Shown piece by piece: positions 1-10,084 of a stretch of 64,000 bases of DNA (positions are counted from its first letter, which is position 1; each line of letters opens with the position of its first letter). The position numbers and the translations under genes are program-made. Source of the stretch: Hyalella azteca (taxonomy: Eukaryota > Arthropoda > Malacostraca > Amphipoda > Hyalellidae). Location: positions 1 to 64,000 of the forward strand of contig NW_025947678.1 of the NCBI RefSeq assembly GCF_000764305.2, in the 5' to 3' direction. The notes beneath the pieces were generated by a model. That model did not search any database. It was not told the DNA's origin and was given only the letters and a program-made list of their open reading frames with translations.

Positions 1-550
1 TTAATGCATGCTATGGGCCCTTTATCATGATTAATGCATGCCACGTTACTATTTGGTTTGACCCAACTTTAAGACGTCTCTGACGCATTAATTAAACTAG
101 GCAGTATTGCCGGCTTTCGAGCCTATTAACTTTACGCCCTGTGGCGCTTTAACCTTATTAACTGAGTCACGTTGGGTCGACCTGTCATTTATTAATATAC
201 TAACCTTTGCACCCAATTGCACTTTCAAAACACCTGCCTCTAAACGGCTTTCAAGCCACTTCTAAATTTACCCCAGCGGTAATAAATTAGAAGGTTAGTC
301 TCGAAATATTTAATCTTAACTTTGCATAAATTGATCAATATATCTTGACCCTCATAATGATTAATAGCATATGATACAATAACACTTGTTCAATCAATCT
401 AGTCTTGGTTTGTAACTGTTAATTTTGCAGTATAACCTCCGTCGCATCTCGTACGTCACATCTCTTTTGCCGTGTGTTTCGTGCCTCCAGTGCAGCCAGC
501 GCGACATTATTTGTGCTGTACGCGTTATTTCGTTAGAGGTTAGATTGGGA
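1..550. other. Stretch without recognised gene
   Basis: I see no coding frame or RNA gene here. A short repeated word, TTAATGCATGC, occurs near positions 1 and 31. Because a BEL/Pao polyprotein end lies just to the right on the minus strand, part of this stretch could be 3' untranslated or LTR sequence of that element, but I found no LTR boundary. Confidence 0.4.
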
Positions 551-639
551 ATATGCGTTCACTGTCAAGTCTTGTACCGCTAAATTGGAATTACCCGGGC
601 GACAGAAATTACAAACAACTCCGCATCTTGGAAATACAA

Positions 640-1260
640 TCATCGGCGGCTCGCCTCCTGGGACGCATTGGTCCCTGGGGAGAGGTTGCTGCAGGTATAG
701 GGTCTTCTTGTCTTTATCATCGGGGAGGTTGCTGCAGGTAGGGTCTTCTCGTCTTTATAATCAGATAGTTCATCGGGTTGTTGATGAGCTGATATTTGGT
801 GTGCGTTAATTTCCAATGGATGTAATAAAGAAACGACGTACTCTCTGTATGAATGATCAGGTCTCAGAACCTTAACAGATCGCGTCCTCCCATCTTGACC
901 CTTAAATAGTTGAGCGACTCTCCCCATAGACCAGAGGGGTCGAGGCTTTACTTGCTAAGAAATTAAGACGAGATCGTCTTTCTTAATTCTGTCGCTCCCA
1001 GAAGGTTGTGCGCTGGCTCGGTCAGTCCCCCGCAGAGAGACCAGGTATTCTTCGTACCATAGATCCACAAAACGAGCCAGTGTGTTCTCACGGATTTCAA
1101 AGGTTTCATAAACTGCTTTATAAGTCGGTTTAATTAGCTCCTCGCCTTCAATCAGATCATTCGTGATACGTTCATCCCATGCTCTAACTTGGTCGAGGTT
1201 GCGTCTGATAGCTTCGCAGAGGCTTCCAAATTAATCCGAATCACCATCACTGGCCGCATC
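640..1260 (-). mobile_element. BEL/Pao retrotransposon polyprotein C-terminus, decayed
   Basis: The minus-strand translation reads through a segment containing FVDLWYEEYLVSLRG, then a basic stretch, then PLWSMGRVAQLFKGQDGRTR and VVSLLHPLE. That order (W..EYL..L, then GRV..LF.G.DG..R, then RP/LHPLE) matches the domain that follows the integrase core at the end of BEL/Pao polyproteins. At least one in-frame stop lies between the two halves, near position 951, and no reverse transcriptase, protease or LTR was found beside it, so it is a dead fragment. The right part, 1100-1260, continues in the same frame with a charged sequence (TNDLIEGEELIKPTYKAVYE). The family call is from motif memory and is fairly secure; the exact left end is not. 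Confidence 0.65.
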
Positions 1261-1442
1261 TTAAGTTTTTTCAAGCCTAAAGTGATCTTTCTCTTGAAGA
1301 CTCCTCGCTTTTGAGATAGTGACGTATCCTTAACGCCGACGAAGCAGCACCTTATAGGTTATTGCTAAACGACCAATACAAACCAGGGGCTCCCGAGATT
1401 GTTCGGGGCACATCGGTTTAACGTTGTAAAAGCTAGCTTTTC

Positions 1443-1497
1443 AGGAAGGGCTATTCCACATGTCGGGAGGGGGGGAAGGGCTATTCCACATGTCGGT
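1443..1497. repeat. Direct duplication of about 23 bp
   Basis: The word GGAAGGGCTATTCCACATGT is present twice, separated by a short G-rich spacer. It sits just beyond the 3' end of the LINE on the minus strand. Confidence 0.8.
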
Positions 1498-1499
1498 GA

Positions 1500-2970
1500 T
1501 TCGAAGCGAGAAGAAATTTTGTCACGTGGAGAAGTTGCAGCGCAGTTTTTTTAACTTATAGCCGTGGCCCCTGGTGTTGGTTCTTGTTTCAAATTCTAGT
1601 AATCCTTCGGGCACCTTGTATAGACCATGAGTATACCTGAATACTTCAATGAGGTCCCCACGTAGACTTCGATAACTGAGGCTTGAATGCTTAATAATCT
1701 TCAATCTTTCTTCATAGGACTTGCCCTTCAAGCCTGGAATTATCCTTGTTGCACGTCTTTGAACATTCTCTATTAAATATCTGTCCTTTTTAAATCTCGG
1801 TGATCACACAACGTTTCCAAACTCTAGATTCGGGCGCACGAAAGCAACAAACAACTGCTTCATCGCTTCTGCATCTAGGAACTCGTATGAGCGTCTGATT
1901 AGTCCAAGAAGTGTGTTGGATGTGTCAGCTTGCGTTCCAGCATGCTTAGAAAATTTCAGCTCCTTGTCGACATAAACTCCGAGATCTTTTTCCACACTAG
2001 ACTTTTCAATCATTACTCTCTCGTTGCAACCATGTCTTCTCATACTGTAACCTTGCTGTTCATTGTTCTTCCCGAGGTGAAGTACTTTACACTTGTCAGC
2101 ATTAAACCGCAGCTGCCACGTATCAGCCCAGTTAATTAAACTGTCAAGATCATCTTGTAATTGCGCTCTATTTGACGCATACTTCACTGAATTATAAACT
2201 TTTGTGTCGTCGGCATACATGGAGCACACGCTGGACACTACTTCTGGCAGATCATTTATAAAAGCAACGAACAAAATAGGCCTAAGAACGCTTCCTTGTG
2301 GCACGCCACTGCGCACTGATGCCCAGTCTGACACGGTTCCGTTAATACTGACACGTTGTCGTCTACCTACTAGAAAATCTCTGATCCATTAGAGTACGTT
2401 TCCTTCAATTCCCAAGGACTTCACTTTACGCATCAACCGCTCATGCGGAACACTGTCAAATGCTTTGGCAAAATCGAGGTATAATGCATCCACTGGCTCC
2501 TTTTCATCCAGCAGGCGAGTCCAATCGTTCAACGTAGATAATAAGTTAGTGGTGCAGGATCTGCCGGCAATAAAATCATGTTGACAATCTGATATGAGAT
2601 GGTGAACAGTCAAGTGATCGATAATCCTATCCCTCGCAACAGATTCCATTAGCTTACAAACAACACTTGTCAGACTGACAGGGCGATAGTTGCCGGGGCT
2701 GCTTTTATCACCTATTTTGAACAATGGTTTTACTTGAGCTTCTTTCCAGTCGGACGGCAAAGTTCCTTCGTTCAAGGTTTTTTTGAAAGAATCCTGTCAA
2801 TGGGCCGGCCAGAACGGTTGCTAATTCTTTGAGCAATCTGGCCGTCTGGTCCACATGACTTGTTGGGATTTAGAGCTACCAGGCGCTTGAGAACCTCTTC
2901 ATCGTGTATTTCAAAACATGTTAACTGCGAGCCGACTTCGAGCCGACTCATGATTTTGTTGTTCAAATTT
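1500..2970 (-). mobile_element. CR1-like non-LTR retrotransposon, RT domain, frameshifted
   Basis: Three minus-strand reading frames in order, about 2966-2772, 2775-2389 and 2334-1804, give the N-terminal, central and C-terminal parts of a reverse transcriptase. Recognisable motifs are NYRPVSLTSVVCKLMESV, the active-site aspartate region DALYLDFAKAFDSVPHERL, RSGVPQGSVLRPILFVAFIN and the catalytic box MYADDTK. A typical C-terminal tail follows (DLGVYVDKELKFSKH, RPNLEFGNVV). The pattern fits the CR1/L2/jockey group of LINEs. No endonuclease domain is present, so the copy is 5'-truncated, and frame changes between segments show it is inactive. The 3' untranslated part, about 1500-1745, recurs at 31.9-32.2 kb. 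Confidence 0.85.
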
Positions 2971-3175
2971 GAGGTAAATGGTCAGGTTTTTTATCGGAAG
3001 ACAGTGCTCATATTTTTGATGGTTAAGATTCGAAATAAAATTGTGAGTAAATGAGCAGGTTTTATTCGTGGGTAATTGATTAATTTTGATTGTCCACATT
3101 CGAAATAAGATTGTGGGTTAATGATCGGTAGCCTGTTAAGCTGTTTATGCAAATTGTGACGATACACCCCTTTTA
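2955..3175. repeat. Diverged half copy of the palindromic element seen at 10.1-10.9 kb
   Basis: The right end reads CCTGTTAAGCTGTTTATGCA and then a GACGATACACCCCTTTT end, as in the right arm of the long palindrome at 10,568-10,874. Internal words (GGTAAATGGTCAG, GTAATTGATTAATTTTG, TTCGAAATAAGATTGTGGGT) are decayed versions of that arm. Confidence 0.7.
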
Positions 3176-3299
3176 CTATCCGCTTTCCTCTGTATCGTAA
3201 TGTATAACCACCCGTATATAAGATATGTTATCTGGACACATGTGTTTTACTTATCCCTAATTATTTGAGTCAACGAACCCGATCCTCCTGTAGAGCTTA

Positions 3300-3710
3300 A
3301 TATTTGAACTCTGACGCTGGTTAAAGATGTGAGAATGTTTTGCTCTGCAGTATGTGGAAAATGTTTGGTACCCGCATTAGGTAGGAGTGTTTGGTACGGG
3401 TAAATGGGGAAGAATGTTTCGCAAATGGATAATGTGAAAGAATATTGAGCGGTGTTGAACATTGGAGAATTTTGAATGTTGCGTTGAGTGATGGTGAATG
3501 TTGATGAATTTTTGGTTTTGGCAATGTGTGGAATATCGAATGCTGTGAATATTGATGATTGTTTTATTCTGGCAAAGTGGGAGAATCTTTCATTCTGGTA
3601 AATATTAGAGAATGTGGATAGTTGGGGGTTGAAAGTTGTATTAACTGATATTGTTCCTGGTTCTAGGTCGTGTTTTCTTGCCATTTGCTTAATTGTGCCG
3701 CGGTGATACA
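3300..3710. repeat. Degenerate GAATGTT-rich simple-sequence region
   Basis: The plus strand is full of loosely spaced GAATGTT/GAATATT words about 25-35 bases apart. The open minus-strand frame through it (about 150 codons) has repeat-driven composition and no recognisable domain, so I do not call a gene. Confidence 0.4.
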
Positions 3711-3759
3711 TTCTTCATGATTTCATCAAGTCATGTATAGCGTAAAGCGATTCAAATGG

Positions 3760-3850
3760 GCCCTCTCTTTCTCCCACTATAAGGAGGAAAGGGAGGGGGC
3801 ATTTTTCAACGCAATTTTCAGATTCGGCCGTGTCCGTGCCGATAAAGTGT
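3760..3850. repeat. Small palindromic element, copy 1
   Basis: CCTCTCTTTCTCCCACTATA followed by AGGAGGAAAGGGAGGGGGCA forms an imperfect hairpin, and then GATTCGGCCGTGTCCGTGCC. The same block occurs in reverse orientation at 48,097-48,190, where the hairpin is nearly perfect. Confidence 0.7.
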
Positions 3851-4045
3851 CAAATACGCACGCCCCATGATCGCCCCAAGCTCGCTCGGTCTATGACCAG
3901 ATTCTAAAGAGACCTGTTTCTTTCATACAACAAGAACCTAAAGTGGACATAGATTGGCTAATTCATGCGCTAAGTGAGCTTAGAGCGTCCTTTTGCCTGC
4001 GGCTGACAAGAATAAAAGTTTCGATAGGAGAAGTTAGTGCGTTTA

Positions 4046-4255
4046 GGGGAATGATACTACAGTTTGTACGGCTGGGGTAATGACACTACAGCTTGTGCGT
4101 CTGGGGAAAGAAACTGCAATTTGTGCGTCCTGGGGAATGAAACTGCAGTTTATGTGCCCGGAATGTTGATACCGCAGTTGGTATGTCTGCGGAAATGACA
4201 CTTTAGTTTTTGCGTCTGGGTGAATGACACTGCAGTTTGTGTGCCCAGGTTCCAT
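4046..4255. repeat. Minisatellite of about 30-36 bp units ending at a splice acceptor-like site
   Basis: About six imperfect units carry the pattern TGACACTGCAG then TTTGTGCGTCTGGGG. The last unit, TGACACTGCAG TTTGTGTGCCCAG, runs directly into a GC-rich open segment. Each unit therefore contains a CTGCAG acceptor-like word. Confidence 0.7.
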
Positions 4256-4374
4256 GCGCTCTGGCTACGGGGCTGTAGGCTTCGAGCTGCTGAGCTGCCG
4301 CTGCTGCTGCAGGAGCTTCAGGCTGCTGGCGTGAGGACGAACAACAGGGGCTACACGCGCGCTCAGGCTGTCGG
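4249..4374 (+). CDS. Possible internal exon of an unrecognised gene
   Basis: A GC-rich 126-nt segment is bounded by an acceptor-like site (GTGCCCAG at 4241-4248) and a good donor (GG|GTGAGT at 4373-4378). One frame is open throughout and encodes a leucine- and alanine-rich helix-like sequence including AAELPLLLQELQAAGVR and NNRGYTRAQAV. The length is a multiple of three, so it would be a symmetric exon. I do not recognise the protein. Its GC content resembles the mitoguardin exon and differs strongly from the flanks. No partner exon was identified. It may be a real exon of a plus-strand gene or a chance open frame in a CTG-rich region. Confidence 0.35.
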
Positions 4375-4434
4375 GTGAGTTTACGGTGGCCATTGAACTG
4401 TGAGCCAATATTGCTATAGCACTGAATGGTATAA

Positions 4435-4880
4435 TCCCAGCAGGAATTCGCTGGATGATTCTATGTTCAAACAACTACCTTTTACGACGTTGGTATGGTG
4501 TTGAAAAAAGATCGATAATTAAAATTGAAGCAACGTCTTTCACAAAACGTAGTACTGACGCTAGAATGGAACGTTGAATCAATGTTGCTACTATGACGTT
4601 GTTACAAAGTCATATTCTCTGGTTGAACAAACGTTGTGGAACCAACTTTCTTCCAACGTAGTGATCGTTGAAAAAAGGTTGATAATGATAACTGAAGCAA
4701 AGTCATTCACGAAACGTCGTACTGACGTTACAATGCAACGTTGAATCCATGTTGCTGCTACGACGATGCTTCAACGTTATATTCTCTGGTTGAATAAACG
4801 TTAAAGAACTGACCTTTTCCAACGTTGGGATCGCGTTGAAAAAGATTTAGAATGAAAAGTTCAGCAATGTTGTTTATGAG
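4435..4880. mobile_element. MITE-like element with CCCAGCAGG end and ACGTTG-rich internal repeats
   Basis: It begins with CCCAGCAGGAATTCGCTGG and contains two tandem units of roughly 175 bp, each with TATTCTCTGGTTGAA, GTCGTACTGACGTTACAATG-like and CAACGTTGAATC words. Related copies with the same end lie at 12.05, 25.27-25.84 and 35.07 kb. No coding capacity is seen. Confidence 0.6.
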
Positions 4881-5059
4881 ACTTCGTTACAATGCAACCG
4901 GATGCAAATGCAAAGTTGCAACCGGATTTCATTATACATGTTCTGTCGTGACTGATACATTAGATGAGCATCTTATTACAATGAGTTGCATTTAATTAGA
5001 TATAGACATAGTATCTGCAACACTATTTATTCACTTTCCTTCAATTCTCGTTGGAAGAA

Positions 5060-5140
5060 CCATTCGACCTTAACAGGATTCGAACTCGGGATCGCTGCAG
5101 ACCGTGCGACGCCCTATGCCACCTTGACCACAGTACCTCG
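5060..5140 (-). tRNA. Degenerate tRNA-like sequence (tRNA-derived SINE head or pseudogene)
   Basis: The minus strand holds a B-box-like T-arm (GAGTTCGAATCC) and, about 45 bases upstream, an A-box-like stretch (TGGTCAAGGTGGCATAGGG). The T-stem pairs poorly and no convincing anticodon stem forms, so I judge it a tRNA-derived repeat rather than a working tRNA. Confidence 0.4.
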
Positions 5141-5197
5141 CGAACTTGAAAAATTAAAATAAGCTATAGAATTGTTTTGACTCCTTGGAAATTGGAA

Positions 5198-6412
5198 TGC
5201 ATTCTCTGGTCATCAATGGCATATATATATTTATAGGTCCACTTATCCAGACTTTAACTATTCTTTGTTAAATTAATATTTAATAATATTTATTAATGGC
5301 AAAAAAATATGTAGAAAAACTTGACCTGGCTGGACCTAACTCCAGTGAAACGGTCTCTAGCAACGTAAAGAAGGGTTTTAGACACACATAACCTAACGAG
5401 GTTGGCGTTTATCTGATGTCCGGTAATGTAGGTCATTTATTTTCGCGTCCGGTTTTCAGGTACAAACTAATTGCAGAGAATATAACCGGACGCGATTTTG
5501 TCCGGGTTTCTAACCCTTGTCCGGTAATGTTACCAGTCCGGTCCGGTTATTGTTAAATTTATATCTCTTATATAAATATATAAATATACATAAATACTTC
5601 CACTTATCTGGCCTATGATTATTTTTTGCCCAATGATCCATGTAAAATTGTGTAAAAAGTAAAAAGAATCTGACCTGGCTGGACCTAACCTCAGTAGAAT
5701 GGTGTCAAGAGACGTAAAGAAGAGTTTTATACACACCTAACCCTAACTCCAACCCTAACCTACCGACGTTGGCGTATTTTAGAATGTCCGGTAGTATAGT
5801 TCATTTATTTTCGTGTTCGGTTTTTAGGCACAAACTAATTGCTGAGTACATAACCAGACTCTTGTCCGGATTTATAACCCCTGTCCGGTAATGTTACCAA
5901 TCCTGTCCGACAATTCCGAATTGGTAACATTACCGGACTTAATTGGTAACATTGCCGAATTGAAATTACCCGGTGCGAATTTGTAACATTACCGGACATT
6001 AAGAATCGGCAATTCCGCGATTTCAGCGCGTCATATATGTATTATCAATACATCGAAATTCCGAGACTATGATTAGTTAGCAATTCTAAACCCTATTTAA
6101 ATAAAAAATATTAAATCTGACTAAACCTAACCCCTGTAGGGTTTGTCCTAACCTCAAACCAACCCTTTTTACTACCCTAATTCTAATCCTAACCTAACGA
6201 GGTTGGCGTTAAAAAGCATGTCGCACAATTGCGTACATCTTTTCGGTGTCGCGCAATTGAGTGTGAACTTAGCACCGTAAATATAGTGCGACACGATTTT
6301 ATCACACAATTACTCCGCGCAGCTGAATTTCGTCGCAAAAACGTCGCACTATTACCTGATTTATAAATTTAAGTATACGTGTACTATTAATGACCAGAGA
6401 ATGCATTATATT
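5198..6412. repeat. Three-unit higher-order tandem repeat between inverted CTCTGGTCA ends
   Basis: Three diverged units start near 5,300, 5,650 and 6,090. Each carries CTGACCTGGCTGGACCTAAC or a decayed form, then a CCTAA-rich stretch, then GAGGTTGGCGT, then a C/G-rich block. In units 1 and 2 that block has TGTCCGGTAATGTTACC; in unit 3 the motif has changed to GTCGCGCAATTG-type words. The whole is framed by GCATTCTCTGGTCATCAATGG on the left and its inverse, ATTAATGACCAGAGAATGC, on the right, next to (AT)n. The ends match Penelope-type ends elsewhere in the window. Confidence 0.65.
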
Positions 6413-6935
6413 CAAGTTTTCAGGGAGTCGAGAAATTCTTCAGATGACGTTAATAAATCAGAAGACAGGTCTCAGCAGGTACTTATAATATGTTTAACGA
6501 CGTTTCGAATGTAGCAACATTCATTTTCAAGTTACAAAAAGCATTGAACAAATTAATTTTTATGGAGAGAAGAACATAATACACGTAAATAGGACACAAC
6601 ACAAAAATTTTGAAACGGAAAATGACTCTGAAAACCATATACCCTTATTATCATGGGCGAGTCTCCAGCTACCAACCTCCAAACTACAGGATTCGTCTAA
6701 ACGCTGAAATTATTTTCAGAGTAATTTTAAGCTTGGATTTTAAATTGTATACACAATACCTTGATTTCTAATAAAGTCATTTCCGAAGTTCAATTGTTGC
6801 GAAACCTTCACTTGCTTGATAATGAATATTGTATATCCGAAACGTCGCATTCCAGTGGAACGTTATTTGGTAACCTGATTTTTAATCTCCAAGCACCAGA
6901 AGATTATTAATAGAAAGTATGCTCTGGTCTTCAAT
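6392..6935. mobile_element. Penelope-like element remnant with inverted terminal repeats
   Basis: The left part, 6,392-6,620, is the inverse of the terminal repeat: read on the minus strand it holds CTTGAAAATGAATG, a loop, then CATTCGAAACGTCGTT. The right part, 6,780-6,935, holds the same hairpin-plus-GAAACGTCG block in plus orientation. Both ends close with the GACCAGAG motif beside (AT)n tracts. The core, 6,640-6,730, resembles the decayed end of the endonuclease ORF. Inverted terminal repeats are a known arrangement in this class. Confidence 0.6.
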
Positions 6936-6944
6936 CAAACTTGC

Positions 6945-7240
6945 ATATATATAGATATATAAATTCATTTATTACAAAATAATTGATTAAAGTGAATAAT
7001 AATATCAACAATAATAACAATTATTATTATTGTTATTTTTATTATCATTATCATCAATATAATTTAATCTAATTTATTTAATATTCAAATATAATTTTAC
7101 GTATCATTAAATGATATATCAAATACATTATTTAATATAATAAAATTAGACATAAGTCAAACCCTATAGTATAATCAATCCAATACATTAATTTAATATA
7201 ATCCCATATGGTTATATATCGCTAATATATTATTGATTAG
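6945..7240. repeat. AT-rich region with ATT/AAT trinucleotide runs
   Basis: Almost pure A and T, with TTATTATTATTGTTATT-type runs and repeated AATTTAATATAATC words. No gene is seen. Confidence 0.7.
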
Positions 7241-7280
7241 ATGATGGTGCTCTGTCAATGATCGCCATTTGTAGGCCGAG

Positions 7281-7448
7281 ATGGCGGCTGCTGTAATGCA
7301 TGAAACATGCCACGCAGGATATTCACTGCCGTACTCGCACAGGTGGCATGTTCACCTCATCGGAGACCGCGTTCCCCTGGGGGGACCAGTGGTGCCAGGT
7401 GACGACGAAATGCAGGAGGCGCTACAGCGATACCTGCAAGAACACTAG
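7281..7448 (+). CDS. Short GC-rich open frame, unrecognised (possible exon)
   Basis: An ATG-started frame of 55 codons encodes a sequence including RWHVHLIGDRVPLGGPVVPG and ending MQEALQRYLQEH before a TAG. A TAG|GCCGAG acceptor-like word precedes the ATG and a CCAG|GTGACG donor-like word lies inside, so it could instead be part of an exon in another frame (one alternative contains FTSSETAFPWGDQWCQ). The last codons (CAAGAACACTAGAACGA) are also the first unit of the adjacent 15-bp minisatellite, and the array keeps the same phase, encoding EEHSD repeats. It may belong to the same plus-strand gene as the mitoguardin exon, but I cannot align it with that family. Confidence 0.35.
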   Translation: MAAAVMHETCHAGYSLPYSHRWHVHLIGDRVPLGGPVVPGDDEMQEALQRYLQEH

Positions 7449-8082
7449 AACGAAAAACATTCAGACGATGAACACTCGGAAAAGGAACACTCGGACGAGG
7501 AACAATCGGACAAGGAACACTCGGACGAGGAACAATCGGACAAGGAACACTCGGACGAGAAACCCTCGTACGAGGAACAATCGGACGAGGAACACTCGGA
7601 TGAAAAACATTCAGACGATGAACACTCGGACGAGGAACACTCGGACGAGGAACACTCGGACGAGGAACACTCGGACGAGGAACACAGACTAGGAACACTT
7701 GGGCAAGAAACACTCGGACGAGAACACTTGGCCAAGGAACACTCGGACGAGAAACACCAGGACGAGGAACACTAAAACTAGGAACACTCGGGCAAGAAAC
7801 AATCGGACGAGAAACACTCGCATGAAGAACAATCGGACGAGGAAAACTAGGACGACGAACACTTGGATGAAGAACAATCGGACGAGGAACACTCGGACGG
7901 GGAACATTCGGACGAGGAACACTTGAACGAGGAACATTCGGTCGAGGAACAAAAGGACGAGTAACACTAGGACGAGGAATGCTCGGACGATGAAAATTAG
8001 GACGAAGAACACTTGGACCAGAAACACTCGGACGAGAAACGCTCGGACGAATAACATTAGGACGAAGAACACTAAGACGAGG
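7437..8082. repeat. 15-bp minisatellite, left array
   Basis: About 43 copies of a unit close to GGACGAGGAACACTC. Because 15 is a multiple of three, long open frames appear on both strands; they are low-complexity by-products, not genes. The last 70 bases match, unit for unit, the last 70 bases of the right array. Confidence 0.9.
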
Positions 8083-8092
8083 TTGCATACAG

Positions 8093-8782
8093 AGTCTTCA
8101 GACTGTCATAGAAGATGCATATTGTCTGCAGGACCGCTGCGAACATCTCTTCCTTCACGAGCATTCAGTGCTCTTCCGGTGCCCCAGCAGCCCCGAGTGC
8201 GACGCTTCACACGCCTCAGGCGGCGGCCACTCAGGGGCGCGGCGGACGCTGACATCGGCGTCGTCCATGGAGAGCTTCTTGTCTGCTCAGGGCGACATCA
8301 CAGACCTGAGGGACCTGGATGACTTTGATGAGTCGCAGTTCCCTCTGTACCTCGTGGCCGTCAGACTCAATGAATCCGTGGGCATCCCATTCAGGGAGCT
8401 GAGGACGGAGGAGGTGCAGTGCGCTAGCGACGCAAAGTACGTGTGTAAGGTTCACTGCATCAGGCTGGCGTCGCAGCTCCTCTTCAGCAAGCAGGAGAAC
8501 AGGGACTGGTTCATCCAGTCTGGCCACCACATCATCGCTGATCTCACGATCAAAGCAGGCAAGGACCCCAAAGAAGCGGTGATGGCGTACGGCGCGATGC
8601 TCGAGTACCTCGGCGCTTGCGATTGCGGGCTACTGGAGGAGGAGTTGCGAGGTCGAGGCGTCGTGGCGATCACCTTTTACGACGTGGTGCTAGACTTCAT
8701 CCTCCTCGATGTCTTCGAGGACCTGGACATGCCTCCCTCCTCCGTCACCGCCGTCGTGCAGAACAGGCGCTCTCCGCAGCAG
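8093..8782 (+). CDS. Miga: Mitoguardin (MIGA/FAM73 family) conserved-domain exon
   Basis: Mitoguardins are outer mitochondrial membrane proteins that promote mitochondrial fusion and lipid transfer at ER contacts. This open segment of about 230 codons matches the cytosolic conserved domain in order: TVIEDAYCLQDRCEHLFLHE, a serine-rich SSMESFLSAQ, the FPLYLVAV helix, RELRTEEVQCASDAKYVCK, KVHCIRLASQLLF, DPKEAVMAYGAMLEYL, LEEELRGRGV and the signature TFYDVVLDFILLDVFEDLD then PPSSVTAVVQNR. I place the start after an acceptor-like ATACAG at 8,087-8,092. The family normally continues WLS..FKETALA; here the sequence departs after QNR, and a donor-like GTATGG lies at 8,782. The N-terminal membrane segments and the C-terminal third are not visible nearby. 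It is therefore either one exon of a gene extending beyond view or an isolated fragment. The whole exon sits between two arrays of the same minisatellite. The family call is from memory of the human and fly proteins and is strong. Confidence 0.85.
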
Positions 8783-8795
8783 TATGGTCCATACT

Positions 8796-9121
8796 TGGGA
8801 CGAGGAAAAATCGGACGAGGAATACTCGGATGATCAACTCTAGGATGAGGAACACTAGGATGAGGAGCACTAGAACGAGGAACACTAGGACGAGGACCAC
8901 TAGGACGAGGAACACTAGAACGAGGAACACTAGGACAAGGAACACTTGGACGAGGAACGCTCGGACGCGGAACGCTCGGACGAGGAATACTTGGACGAGG
9001 AGCACTAGGACGAGGCACACTTGGACCAGAAACACTCGGACGAGAAACGCTCGGACGAATAACATTAGAACGAAGAACACTACGTCGAGGAACAATCAGA
9101 CGAGGAACATTCTGACGACAA
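8796..9121. repeat. 15-bp minisatellite, right array
   Basis: About 21 copies of the same GGACGAGGAACACT-type unit as at 7,437-8,082, including a shared terminal block (ACTTGGACCAGAAACACTCG and the next 50 bases) that starts 1,010 bp after its left counterpart. This implies block duplication around the exon. Confidence 0.9.
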
Positions 9122-10080
9122 ATTTTGTTATTGTTGCTGATTTCAAGAACGGGAAAGGTTTGCATGCATATGATCTTCATTATATTTCTTAAAGTGTTGA
9201 AGGATAACGAAAACTGTTTCGATAATTGGCCAGGGAGAGTTAATGATATAAAGTATGGAACGGTTATTCCTGAGCTTGCAAAACCGTTCAGAAGTGTAGA
9301 TGTAGACCATGCGTTACAATAAATGCGTTACATTGTGCAATTGTCAAAAAATCAACCCGTCAATGGGCATCGCTAGTGGTGATCGTTCAAAATTGTGATG
9401 ATTCGTTGCTTATGACAGGCAACTTTTGGAAAGGTTATCATTTTCTCACAATTGATTACTTCTCAAATGTTGAAAGATTAAAGTGTGGTTAATTAGACGA
9501 AAAACGGAGTGCATTAAAAAATTAGACATAACATAAGCATTTCTATAAATTCCTTGGACAGAACACTTAATTAAGTAGACTTTTTTGTATTTATGATATT
9601 CAGTGCGAATTCAATGTTCCCTTTGTAAGAAAATATGTGGATAAATTTATTTATCATTATTTATAACGGATTGTAATACTTATCATTATTATACCTTGAT
9701 TTACTGATTTGGATTCGTTTCCTGATGTCTTGTAACATTCATTTATTAGCGTTATTTTGTTATTGCTGTTGTTATACGAGTGGAGTGATGTTGCTGTAGT
9801 TATAAGAGCGGAGTGAGCCTCTTGTTCATCACGTCTTGTAACATTCATTTATTAGCGTTGTGTAGTTATTGCTGTAGTTATAAGAGCGGAGTGAGCCTCT
9901 TGTTGCTCACGTCTTCCGCTAGTGAGCTTCTCGCCACAAGTTACATTCTACGAGACTTGCATTAAAGTAAAGACTGTGCGTATTGTGAATGAACTCAAAT
10001 AACATTCATACAAATGACACTAACTATATTTTGTGTTTTTTCTCGCGGGATTAATTTTACTGAGTTTTCTTTTTATGGCT
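9122..10080. other. Non-coding stretch with a two-copy tandem repeat
   Basis: No gene is recognised. Around 9,728-9,905 a unit of about 106 bp occurs twice, with CTTGTAACATTCATTTATTA, TTATTGCTGTAGTTATAAGA and GCGGAGTGAGCCTCTTGTT. The rest is AT-rich. Confidence 0.55.
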
Positions 10081-10084
10081 TTGA

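Noticed and set aside
3247..3711. 154-codon minus-strand frame
   Set aside because: Low-complexity GAATGTT repeats on the other strand explain it.
5700..6200. Telomere-like CCCTAACCCTAA stretch
   Set aside because: Irregular, short and part of the three-unit repeat; not a telomere array.
7357..8088. Long open frames (up to about 240 codons) on both strands through the 15-bp array, and similar ones at 8,617-9,192
   Set aside because: They arise because the 15-bp unit is a multiple of three and lacks stops; composition is pure repeat and no start or domain makes sense.
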